Positions 55,140 to 64,000 of a DNA stretch of 64,000 nt are shown here, piece by piece. Numbering within the stretch: the stretch's first letter is position 1; each line of letters starts with the position of its first letter. This stretch comes from Neoscytalidium dimidiatum (lineage: Eukaryota > Ascomycota > Dothideomycetes > Botryosphaeriales > Botryosphaeriaceae), in the NCBI GenBank assembly GCA_037367355.1, contig CM074697.1, forward strand, positions 1,674,001 through 1,738,000. Direction: 5' to 3'. Made by a program: the position numbers and the translations under genes. The notes under the pieces were generated by a model. The model was not told where the DNA came from. It was given only the letters and a program-made list of their open reading frames with translations, and made no database searches.

Positions 55140-56556
55140 AATACTCTGCACCCTTCCCCTCAAGGTTCTTGGGCCCAACTTCCTCGAGCACGTAGCCTTC
55201 GGACTTGAAGCCTGTGCTACCGGGATAAGGCTTCCCGATCAACCATTTAAACCAAGACTTCAGGGCCCAGCGATTGCTGAAGCTTGCTTCGACATACCTG
55301 TCGAGGATATCAGCACAACACCGGAAATTATAACAACATTGTATGGTCGAGCTTACCAAGGATCCACATCGTATGTGAGCTGATGGTACCTTCCCTTCTT
55401 GTTAGGTTCCTCAGCCATCTTGTGCTCCCGCAGGAAGTGTGGCCGTGGGAGTGAAAAGTTCCTCAGCAAGAACGCTCGGAACTTGAACACGGCATCAATG
55501 CCCGTGACGAGTCCAGCGGGAGGATCAGGATACCTAGCGAGGGGGTCAGCAGATGTTTTCGTACGCTTTCAATCTAGCCTAAAAGCTAGAATTCCACATA
55601 CATCATGGCCTTTCTCAAACGGTCATCCATCAAGGCCGAAACGACCCTAAATCCAGCAGGGTACAGAGACTTTGGGACATCATAGAGTAACATTGCCGTG
55701 GTCTCGTTAGCAGTCTTCTTATTGTCCTGATGTGGCACCATGCACTTCTTCTCGTACGCCTCGCTCCACGCTTCAACCTCCTCAAACCACTGGATTCCGT
55801 CCTTCCAGCCATCTTTCGACCCGGGAAGTGCCTCGTATGAAATTTCCATGGCATCACCAACGGACTTCCAGAAGGTGCCTATCGCGCAGATTTCAAGCTG
55901 GTCGAGCTTGCGCCATTCGAAACGGTCCACCCAGTTTCTAGGCTCGAGGGCGAAAAGCGCCAAGGTGTAGAGCATGTCGTCGTTGGAAATTTTGCCAGAA
56001 TTGCGGTACAAGCTGTGCAGATAGTTCATCCGTGCGATGGCCGCGTTGGCACGCTCCGATTGCGGAGAATTGTTGGTGAATTCCTGAATCAAGACCTCTG
56101 TGTCGACGTAGCGCTGGGAACGGTGTCAGCAGTGTCCTCTGATGGCTTTTCTGCGGGAAGGGCAGCGCTCACCCTCGGCGCGTATCTCTCATCGGACAGC
56201 TGCTTCGTCTGTACCAAGAGCGTGCTGATGGTAGGGATGCCGTATGTGCGGAACAGGGCAAATTGCAAAGCCTTGGTCATGGTGAAGGGAAATTCGCACT
56301 GCATCAGTTCTTTCTGGATTTCGTACGCTTCTTCGTTCGTCATGCGGGCCATGTCGTCGCGAGTTTTATACGGATACTTGGCGTGCGTCCGTCGGACGCG
56401 TTGATTTCGAAGGGCCCGGCATAGGAGCGTGTAGGCTAGGAGCGCGGAACCGCCGATTGCGAGTTTCGGATGGTCCTTTGTGAAGCTGAGGACTGCATCA
56501 CGAAAGGCGCCCACGTCAAAAGTGGAGAGCGACTCGATCATTTCCTCGAATCCCAT
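55069..56556 (-). CDS. mpaB-type oxygenase-like protein (rubber-oxygenase/DUF2236 family)
   Basis: Four exons: 56556-56173, 56113-55602, 55533-55357 and 55297-55069. They encode 433 residues with all phases consistent. An N-terminal membrane helix (LAIGGSALLAYTLLCRAL) would anchor it in the ER or another membrane. The catalytic-domain signature is clear: MNYLHSLYRNSGKISNDDML, then YTLALFALEPRNWVDRFEWR and LEICAIGTFWKSVGDAMEIS. These segments carry the conserved Arg/His/Asp positions of the family. Known relatives include the mpaB oxygenase of mycophenolate biosynthesis and heme-dependent rubber oxygenases. No biosynthetic cluster surrounds this copy, so a primary or stand-alone role is more likely. 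Its 3' end overlaps the JmjC coding sequence tail to tail. Confidence 0.85.
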
Positions 56557-57429
56557 GCCGTGAGGAGCTCCTTCCCTGAAGTCTCGACAGTTGTTTTCCG
56601 CTGCTGGCTTGTGATTTCGATCGTTCCTGGCGCGCAGCTTTCTCGGCGCGAGAAATCCTGGACCTGGTGATGACTTGCAGTAGAACGGAAGCCAAACAAG
56701 CTCGATGCAAGATTGCTGAGAGACTGAGAACTCGGGTTGTCTGAACTTCTTATGCTCCCTGGCTACGGAGAGGGTCAGAAATAGCACAAGATGCCTCGGT
56801 CAGCGCAGGGAATAGATGTGCAACGTCGAAGGCAAAGGTTCCTTGGCTGAGAACTGGCGGTAGGCAAACAGGAAGTCTCCTGTTGGCTGGAGAGCTGCTG
56901 TGACGGGTCTGATCCTCCGAACACTACGCCGGCACGAGTAACCACATGCGGAACAGGCCGCGGGTGCACGGCCCCAATCCTTCTTCCACCCCTCTCTGGC
57001 TGCCTCTCTTCTTCCCCGCTTGCTGGCCGTCACACTATCGAAACGCTCGAGGTCTGTCATCATTTTCTGATCCTAACGCAGAATCTTCTCATTTCAAGGT
57101 CATCTTTTAGTGTTCTCTTCTCAGGGAGTCTTAGGTCGGTCGAAACGCGAGATCCGGCGAGATCATATTCTCCGGTTGGCACGCTTCTGCTGCGGGGATG
57201 AGGCGCGTCCTCACAGGCTTACTGCGGCGGCAAAAGCGCAGGGGCTGTGGGTCTCGACTAAGGCATCAGTCGCGCTAGAGAAAGCAATATTTCTTCAAAT
57301 GCCCACATGCGCAGAATCTACCGCTGTTGGTAGCTAAAATGGTGTAGATAGTGCTTCTCCTTCTCATGATTCAACTGTAAGTTTCACCTTAGGAAACCAG
57401 CGCGCTCTCCGACCCGTAGGATGATGCAT
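56557..57429. other. Intergenic upstream of the mpaB-type gene
   Basis: No gene is supported. It should hold the promoter of the minus-strand gene. A 75-codon + strand reading frame at 57110 has no motif. Confidence 0.4.
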
Positions 57430-57960
57430 CGTAGGCTATGTAAATTATCGCTTTCATCGTTCACGCACCGACACACGTCAGCAGCCATTCGCCAGTTGGA
57501 ATGTAATATTAAGTCTCCTTTATCGTAAGTTACTTAAATCGATAGATAGATATCAATCTCTTTTACCAATGCTATAGTATAATTCCAATCGACTAGAAAA
57601 GGCTTAAATTCTTAGATCTAATCTAAACTACTATAGAAATTAGTTATAATATATAATTTCTATAACTTTTCTTTTTTTTCCCCTTCTAATACTATTCTAT
57701 TTTCAGCTTAGCGTATAGAATCTCGCTTAATAAGTAAAACTCGCTTAGAACGTAAAGATTTTAGTTTCTAAAGATCTTAGTACTTCTAAAAACTAATTTT
57801 CAACTTTAGAAACTTCTTTTTTTTAACTAAATTCTCTGTTATCTAAAGTAAGTATAGGCTTTTTTTTCCTTCTTAATAATCTATAGCTTGTATACTTTTT
57901 TATATATATATTCTATATAAAGATATCTTCTTATCTTTAATAAGCGCATACCCTATTGCC
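57430..57960. repeat. AT-rich, RIP-like block
   Basis: A sharp drop in GC content compared with both sides. By hand count, 45 of 180 bases (25%) in 57541-57720 are G or C. It is rich in TA dinucleotides and T/A runs, with no open frame. Fungal blocks like this are typically repeats mutated by repeat-induced point mutation (C to T in CpA). No element ends or relic protein could be read. It ends within about 50 bases of the first ATG of the methyltransferase gene. Confidence 0.6.
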
Positions 57961-58013
57961 TCGCGCCTAGGCAGCTGTAGCATATGTACTAATGACTCTG
58001 TTAGGTGCCGGAG

Positions 58014-59790
58014 ATGCAGGCTCACGTCCTGGTTGGACATGCTGTATGCGGCAGCCAGGTCCGTTACCATGCACACGCAGGGTGGACGTCTACACGACGC
58101 GTACCCCTACCGCGCATCAACCACGTCGCTAACCCGCCTCAGGTGGAGGAAGTAGTCTGCCATCGAGGTTCTAATCTGGATGTAAGCTGGGACCGCTCAC
58201 TCAAGATACGATATGTCCCGTTCTAACCACATCTAGGGCGAGGAGGAGTTTCTGCTGCGATGGACTCCGGAGGACAAAGCTGCTAGTGCCAGCGACGTTC
58301 CCTTCTCATGGCATCGCCTATCCGAACTCAATTCATGTCTCCTTCAGCTGCAGGTTTACCTAGAGAGCCTGCTGAAGTACGTCCATGCCGCCTCTTGATG
58401 CTGCCCTCGCCTCTTTCCGTCTCCCATTTGCGCATCGCTCACGTGATCCAGACCGCCGCGCAAAGGAAAGCGCAAGCGCCAGGCCGACGACCAGCACCAT
58501 GACGCGCGTGCCTCACCCGTGAACCGTCTTCGAGACGACTCGTCAACCTCGTCCAGCTCACGTCTCAACTCGCCCGCCGTTCCTCAACCTGCTTCCGGCT
58601 CTGCGGATGATATCAAAGTGTACAACGCGGTGCTTGCGGTAAAGCATGGCTGCACCGTAGCACTCCCTACTTCGAGATCCGACGTCCCGCGCATCGATGT
58701 CCGTCACATCCCAACCCCGGCCATGCTCGCCGCCGCAAAGACAGCAAGCACCACGGCCGCAGCCGCCAAGATCCGCGCAGAGGTTTTGAGAAGGCTTGAC
58801 AGCCTGCCCGGGCCAAGGATCTCACTGGTGAACACTCTTGATGAGACTTCACCGCCTCTCAACTTCGAATTCATCCGAGAGAACATTCTGGGAGAAGGCG
58901 TCTTCGCTGCGGACCCCGCGACCCGGACTGGCTGCTCGAAATGCAAGGCGCACATGGGCCAGAACATGGGCTGCGAATATTCGAAGATTTGCGAATGTCT
59001 CGAGTATGCCGCCGTCAATGATACGATCCGGATGCTCCCAGACGAACGCGAACGTTGGGAGGCGGTCAAAGCAGCCGGCGGTGGTGATACCTTTGGTCTG
59101 CCAAAGAAGTTCCCGTATTACAGCAGTGGACCGCGTACGAGTGCTGACAGAGCCGGCTGCCTTGTACCCTTCTATCTTGACCGACGGTATCCGATCTACG
59201 AATGCAACGACAACTGTAACTGCGGGCCCGGATGTAAGACCCGCGTGGTCCAGAAGGGCAGGCAGGTGAAGCTGGAAATCTTCAAAACCGCGAACGGAAG
59301 AGGCTGGGGCCTACGCTGCAAGGACACACTCCGCGTGGGCCAATTCATCGATACGTACCGCGGCGAAATCATCACGGACGCGGAAGCAACTCGCCGTGAG
59401 AGGGGCGCCCGCCATGGCACCAAGGACTCTTACCTGTACTCGCTGGACAAATTCGCGGAAGCAGAAGGCCTTGAGCAAGAGGATATCTACGTGATTGATG
59501 GCGAATTCAAAGGCGGCCCCACCCGTTTCATGAATCACTCCTGCGAGCCGAATTGCCGCCAGTACGTTGTTTCCTACAATCGCCACGATCCGAGGGTCTA
59601 TGAAATCGCTTTCTTCGCCATCCGCGATATTGCGCCGAACGAGGAGCTTACCTTTGACTACTTGGACAAGGACGAGATTGATGAGGACGAGGCGGAGGAA
59701 GTTAATCCAGAAGAGAGGAAAGAGGGCGGGTTCAAGCCAGTGAAATGCCTCTGTGGCGCCCGCAAATGTCGGAAATATCTCTGGCTTTGA
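58014..59790 (+). CDS. KMT1: Histone H3 lysine-9 methyltransferase (KMT1/Clr4/DIM-5 type)
   Basis: Three exons (58014-58181, 58237-58376, 58452-59790) give 548 residues in this model. The first two exons carry a divergent chromodomain-like stretch (VEEVVCHRGSNLD joined to GEEEFLLRWTPEDKAA, ending RLSELNSCLLQLQVYLESLL), followed by a basic segment KPPRKGKRKRQ. The pre-SET domain has the Cys pattern CSKCKAHMGQNMGCEYSKIC and later CNDNCNCGPGC. The SET domain has NGRGWGLRC (cofactor site), RFMNHSCEPNC (N464-C467) and ELTFDYLDKDE. Post-SET CLCGARKCRKYLWL closes the zinc site. This is the full pre-SET/SET/post-SET set of H3K9 methyltransferases that build heterochromatin and support RIP-linked DNA methylation. 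The N-terminal 40 residues before VEEVV look atypical, and the true start may lie on another exon. Confidence 0.88.
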
Positions 59791-60799
59791 GCTTCACACC
59801 GACGGACAGATAGCTGCTGCACGAGAACCTGAGTCGGAAAGGGGCCACGCAGAAAGCACACCTGGGTACATCTGACATAATATTAAAAAGGGACGTTTAG
59901 GGAGCCGGAGATTTCAAACAATGATGGGATCTTTCTTCTTGGCATTGTCACTCTCTTCTCGGCCCTGGTCTCAGTCTATGGCTCTATTTCCATGCTTTTC
60001 TTTGCTTCGAACTCATCATCGGCGGTTTCCCTTCACCGCTATCACCCGTCTTTCCATATCCTGCTTTTTCGCCCCTTAATAAGATACCAAACCCTAAAAA
60101 ATGCATTCACGAAAAGAAAAGCAGCAGAAAAGGGAGGAGAAAAACCAAGGATGGCATCACGGAAGGTTGACGAGGTTCCCTAATTGCACAGGCGCTTGCA
60201 TGCAAGGTTCCGAGCAGTTAGGGTTAGGTAGTTTCATTTTGCTCACGGCACCAATGAACAATAGATGAGCCCTCAGATATATAATATTTCATGTGATGAC
60301 CTAATGTAACCAGGACACCGGAATTTCTCGACGGAGAGCGAAGATGTTTCATCTCTCCACCATGGACCAACAACTTTGTTTCCCGGTCAGCAAGTTTGCA
60401 CGAAAATGTGTCACAACATAGTCAGCCCTACATCATAGAGTGTTAGTGGCGATGGAGTCAGGAAAAAGGCGAAGTGTGAATCGCGCGCTTTCTTGGGCCA
60501 TCTCCCATCCCTTACCCCACAAAAACGTTACCCCACCACCCGCCCACACAACCCCAACATTCCCCTCGTCGCGAAGCTCGGCATGCGTCCGCATGAGTGC
60601 CGCGAGCCGAGAAAACGTGATGGTGCAGTAGGCGCCGGAGAACGGAATCCAAGGACAACTGCCGAGACGAAGCTGAGGCTCGCGTTTTAAGAACCCACTG
60701 AACCCACGGCAAGTACCATATCTGTTAGATTTCTCTGCGCCATCCCACGCTACTCCGGTCATCGCCTGGCCAGAAAGCAGTAGAAAGGAGCCGCAACAG
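59791..60799. other. Intergenic between KMT1 and carboxylesterase
   Basis: No gene is supported. The 266-codon minus-strand frame at 60433-61233 mostly overlaps the esterase first exon and has no motif. Two telomere-like units occur by chance near 60218-60228. Confidence 0.4.
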
Positions 60800-62518
60800 A
60801 TGGCCACCGTCAAGCACAACTCCCTTAACGCGACATTCCACGGCGTGGTCCGCGGGACCGTCGCCCAATTCCGCGGCATCAAGTACGGGCGCATCCCGGA
60901 GCGGTTTGCGCTGCCGGAAGCGGTCGATGATTGGGCGAACAAGGACGTGGGATGCAAAGAGTACGGGCCGAAGTGTCCGCAGCAGGAATTCGATGTCGGG
61001 TATTTGCTGAGACTGCCGGAGGACGTGGAGATACCCAAAGACGAAGAGGACGAATTCGAATGTCTGAATCTGGACGTTACTCTGCCCGCGATTGCGGAGA
61101 AGAGGAGGGGCTTGCTACCGGTTATGATTTGGATCCATGGTGAGTTTTGGTTCGGACAGAGCTCTTCCAGATTCGCACTAATATCTATATTGTTAAGGCG
61201 GTTCTCAAGTGATGACGTTCGGTTCCGCGTCATCTGGTATCTGTGGTGAGTTGAACAAAGAAGAGCGAATCACATTGATGAGGGCTGAGCAGAAAGATCC
61301 CGCTAGGATTGTGGAAGACTCGATTAAACAATCTAAACCTGTCATTATTGTTGCTATGCAGTACCGTCTCAATATTTTTGCCTTTGGAGATGGGAAGAGC
61401 ACGAAAAATTTGGCATTGAAAGACCAGAGACTCTCGATCGAATGGGTTCGAAAACACATTGCAGGCTTCGGCGGAAATCCAGTAATGGAATTCTCTTCAA
61501 ATTCAGTAGTCGGATCACTGACTGCACTCTACAGGAGAATATCACCATCGCCGGCGAGAGTGCTGGAGCAGTCTACGCCCACGCGCACGTCGTTCAAGAT
61601 GCGCCGGTCAAGCAGGCGATTCTCATGTCTGGAACGTTGGAGATGTCGCCACCAAGGCCGCTGGCGCATGAGGCGGCGGTGGTTGGCCCGATTGAGGCGA
61701 AACTGGCTGCCCACGGGTCATCCCTTAGAACTGCATCTGCTGCGGAGGTCGTTAAAGCCCTAACAGAAGCGAACATCGTTAGCATGTGGCTTCAGCAGAA
61801 CCCCGATGAACCAGAATTGAGCGATTGGACAAAAACCGGCCAAGTCGAGAGCTTGCTTATCGGGGACGTTGAGTATGAGGTGAGGACGAAAGAGAAACCT
61901 GATGCATGACTGCAGCAAGATTAACGTGAGGCGTCTCAGTCCATCCTATGGCGAAACGGAATCGAAGCACTGACGCCTCAGACCATTGTGGACGCATTCA
62001 ACTTGGCAGGAGAGCGCAGTGGAGAGCTGCGGCGGGCATATTGCATATCTGGGTCACGGGCGACGCCGACTAAGACTGGGGCGCTCGACTTCATCAACGA
62101 CGTCAGGTTTTCGTGGCCGATAAGGAAGCTCAGCAAGGCGTGGCAGGCAAGCGGGTTGCCCGTGTACGGCTACGTAGTCGATCAGGCCAATCCATGGCAG
62201 GGGAGTAGCAGGGCGCACCACGCGGTGGATCTGCTGCTGCTATTCGGTGGGATGGATCTGTCGTTCAACCCGCCGGCAGAGGCGGTCGGCGAGGAGATGA
62301 GGCGGAGGTGGATCGCGTTCGTCAATGGGGATGCACCCTGGTCGGCAAACACGACCTTCGCCTTTGGGCCGCACGGCGGGTGGGCAGAGCTCGACGCGGG
62401 CGGGCTTGCTGCCCGCCGGCGAACGGCGCAGATGGAGAGGCTGGAGAGCGTGGAGCCTGCTCAGATTGGAGCCGTATTCGCCGCGCTAGCCGCTGGGCGC
62501 GTCAGTATCCTGAACTGA
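60800..62518 (+). CDS. Type B carboxylesterase/lipase-family protein
   Basis: Four exons (60800-61139, 61198-61481, 61535-61879, 61940-62518) encode 515 residues. Family features: FHGVVRGTVAQFRGIKYGRI at the N-terminus, PVMIWIHGGSQ (oxyanion region) across the first intron, IIVAMQYRLNIFAFGDG, NLALKDQRLSIEWVRKHIAG, and the nucleophile elbow AGESAGAVYAHA with S217. SSRAHHAVDLLLLFGGMD contains the catalytic-His region, followed by RRRWIAFVNGDAPW. There is no signal peptide, so it is likely intracellular. The stretch GELNKEERITLMRAEQK near residues 130-146 is an insertion relative to relatives; a splice there would break the frame, so I kept it. Substrates in this fungal group are various esters. 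None can be named here. Confidence 0.85.
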
Positions 62519-64000
62519 GCGGGCGATGACAAAGAATGGGGTCGCTGGAGGGGGCTCGACGGCGGAATGGGGGAGCGAGAAGGGCACGAGGGTCGGGGCA
62601 GTGGCATTGGCCCGGCTGGGTAAATATTTTTGTCGTCGACAGAGGCACGCGAGCGCGAGTTGGGAGCAGCCGGCGTCAACCGCTGCAGCGCGTCGCATTC
62701 TTGGCTTGGCTCGAGGCAGTGAGGTCATTTTACCAGGCTGGGCAGCTGCGGGCAGCCGCGATCATGCACGCGCTGTGCACCGCGCGCGGGCCGGACAATA
62801 AATAGAGCGGGAGGGGTAATAAGCTTCACGAATGAAGGAGTCATGGTTTCAGTGTGCGGTGCGCAGAGTGGGCGGCCAAGCAGCGCGAGGGTGAGAGTCG
62901 GCCGACGCGCGGATGGAGCTGCCTGCAGTGCCGCTCAACATCGACCCGTACGGGACGCGTCCGCGCCGCCAGTGTTCACGTGCGGCCGCAGAATTAATAC
63001 AGCCTAGCTGAGGCCCGTCGGCCTCGGCTGCCTGCGACAAATTGGGGCTGCGGGAGTTGTGAATCGTTCGGCCACGCCCGGCATGAGCAGCGCCGGAAAG
63101 CCGGAAGAGCGTGCTGACGAGCGACGAGCTCAGTGTGTGTGCGCGCGCGCTCTGCCTGCAGTCGCGCGCGGGCCGGCGCGAGGCGTGACGGAGGGCGGCG
63201 CGGCGCCAGCAGCCCTCTTGCCAGTGTCTGCGGCGGTGCGGCGTGCAAACGGCAGCAGCAGCCGCCAGCAGCTGCCAGCAGTGGAGGCGCGTGGTGGCCG
63301 TGGTGGCCGCGGTGGTGGTGTCGTGGGCGCGCGCAGCGCCCAGCACATGGCGGCCGGCAACGCGGTGGGCGGAGCGGGATGCGTTGTGTGCGGCGGGCGT
63401 TGGACCAGCAGGAATGGCCCATGGCCTTTTCTCGGCTGAGGCCTAAAACTTTCGTTCACTGTGCAAATTACGCTGCTGCCCGTACCTCTCAACCTCACTC
63501 TCTCCCACACGCCTGCAGGCTGCCAGAGTCCGCGCTCACCGGCCGTCCAAGGCGTCGCCGACGTTTTCCTTTCCGCTTGTCCTGCTGCTGACCCGACGCG
63601 GCTGATCCCATCGGCCCAGTCGTGCCTGGAGCACCGTCATCGTCGCCCGCTCTGCCATCCGGCACCAGGCCAATTCACCACCACACGACAATTTTGCCCC
63701 AGCCCCAGGTTCGTGGCAGCCTCCATCCAAGCCTCAGCAGACCCGTTCCGCTCTCGTCTCCGGCCATCGCCAGCTGCTCCAGCCCACCCGCTGCTCCCAC
63801 TCTCCATTTTCGCTGACTTTCTCTCGCCCGCGGTCCAGCGCAGCTGCGCGAATTCCAGCGTCGCCGCCTGCACCGCATCTGCCCCGCGCAGCCCGCATCC
63901 CGCGCAGGCTCCACACGGCAAACGCCACCTGCCTGGTCCCATTGCACAAAAGTGCCCGGTGCGGGGAGGTCAAGCGCAGCAACCTCTCCGGACGCCTCTT
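62519..64000. other. GC-rich intergenic, probably leader of a gene beyond the window
   Basis: No gene is supported. 62.5-63.4 kb is GC-rich with GCAGCAGCC-type low complexity and reading frames in all phases but no motifs. From about 63480 to 64000 the + strand is strongly C/T-rich (runs of CCAGCCC and TCTCTC), like the leader of a fungal gene starting just past the window edge. Confidence 0.4.

Noticed and set aside
55069..56556. Secondary-metabolite cluster around the mpaB-type oxygenase
   Set aside because: No PKS, NRPS, terpene synthase or pathway regulator is present in the window, so the family name alone does not support a cluster.
60218..60228. Telomere-like TTAGGGTTAGG
   Set aside because: Less than two full units inside ordinary intergenic DNA with genes on both sides; not a telomere or a convincing interstitial array.
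60433..61233. 266-codon minus-strand frame
   Set aside because: It overlaps the first exons of the carboxylesterase and has no recognisable motif.
1..64000. CRISPR arrays, bacterial operons, prophage or integrase-type elements
   Set aside because: No regularly spaced direct repeats, no bacterial gene organisation, and spliced genes throughout. The window is fungal nuclear DNA.

Overview
The window is chromosomal DNA of a filamentous ascomycete (Pezizomycotina). The evidence is short GT-AG introns of about 48-170 nt (one SprT-like intron would be 461 nt), CT-rich leaders, and fungus-restricted families: a HET domain, a DUF6546 F-box-type protein, an mpaB-type oxygenase, G1 (eqolisin) peptidase domains, a NACHT/ankyrin STAND protein and a KMT1/Clr4-type SET protein. 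A dispersed 5S rRNA gene also fits. Dothideomycetes is my guess from the family mix and is not proven. Bacterial-style operons, CRISPR arrays and ribosome binding sites do not apply.

Layout. 0.6-3.8 kb: SCY1 pseudokinase (+). 4.0-5.2: broken DUF6546 gene (-). 5.6-9.3: NACHT-like NTPase with ankyrin repeats (+). 9.5-11.6: DHA1-type drug exporter (-). 12.8-14.1: F-box-like protein (+). 16.0-17.9: sugar transporter (+). 19.1-23.2: a secreted protein with four tandem G1 glutamic-peptidase domains (-). 23.2-25.6: gene-poor, with possible gene relics. 25.7-27.1: SprT/Spartan-like metalloprotease (-). 27.7-31.1: TBC RabGAP (+). 32.3-33.7: ORC6 (+). 35.0-36.8: ACS-family permease (-) with a 120-bp LTR-like insertion just past its stop codon. 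39.1-41.1: phosphate permease-type MFS (-). 41.6-43.8: uncharacterised gene (+). 44.2: 5S rRNA (+). 44.9-52.3: accessory stretch with three decayed genes (HET, small Cys-rich protein, alpha/beta hydrolase), a second copy of the 120-bp element and one intact uncharacterised gene. 52.9-53.8: prefoldin subunit 5 (-). 54.0-55.1: JmjC protein (+). 55.1-56.6: mpaB-type oxygenase (-). 57.4-58.0: AT-rich, RIP-like block. 58.0-59.8: H3K9 methyltransferase (+). 60.8-62.5: type B carboxylesterase (+). 62.5-64.0: no gene seen.

Housekeeping genes (SCY1, TBC, ORC6, SprT-like, PFD5, KMT1, 5S) are interleaved with accessory genes (four MFS carriers of different families, hydrolases, NLR/HET-type genes) and with pseudogenes. 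The pseudogene stop codons can mostly be explained by C-to-T or G-to-A transitions, as expected for RIP-like decay. The most unusual intact gene is the four-domain eqolisin protein, in which the first domain has lost the catalytic Glu. The most unusual non-coding signal is the pair of 120-bp LTR-like elements, one of them with a perfect 5-bp target duplication.

All exon boundaries were worked out by hand from frame continuity, splice signals and family motifs. No alignment or search was run.
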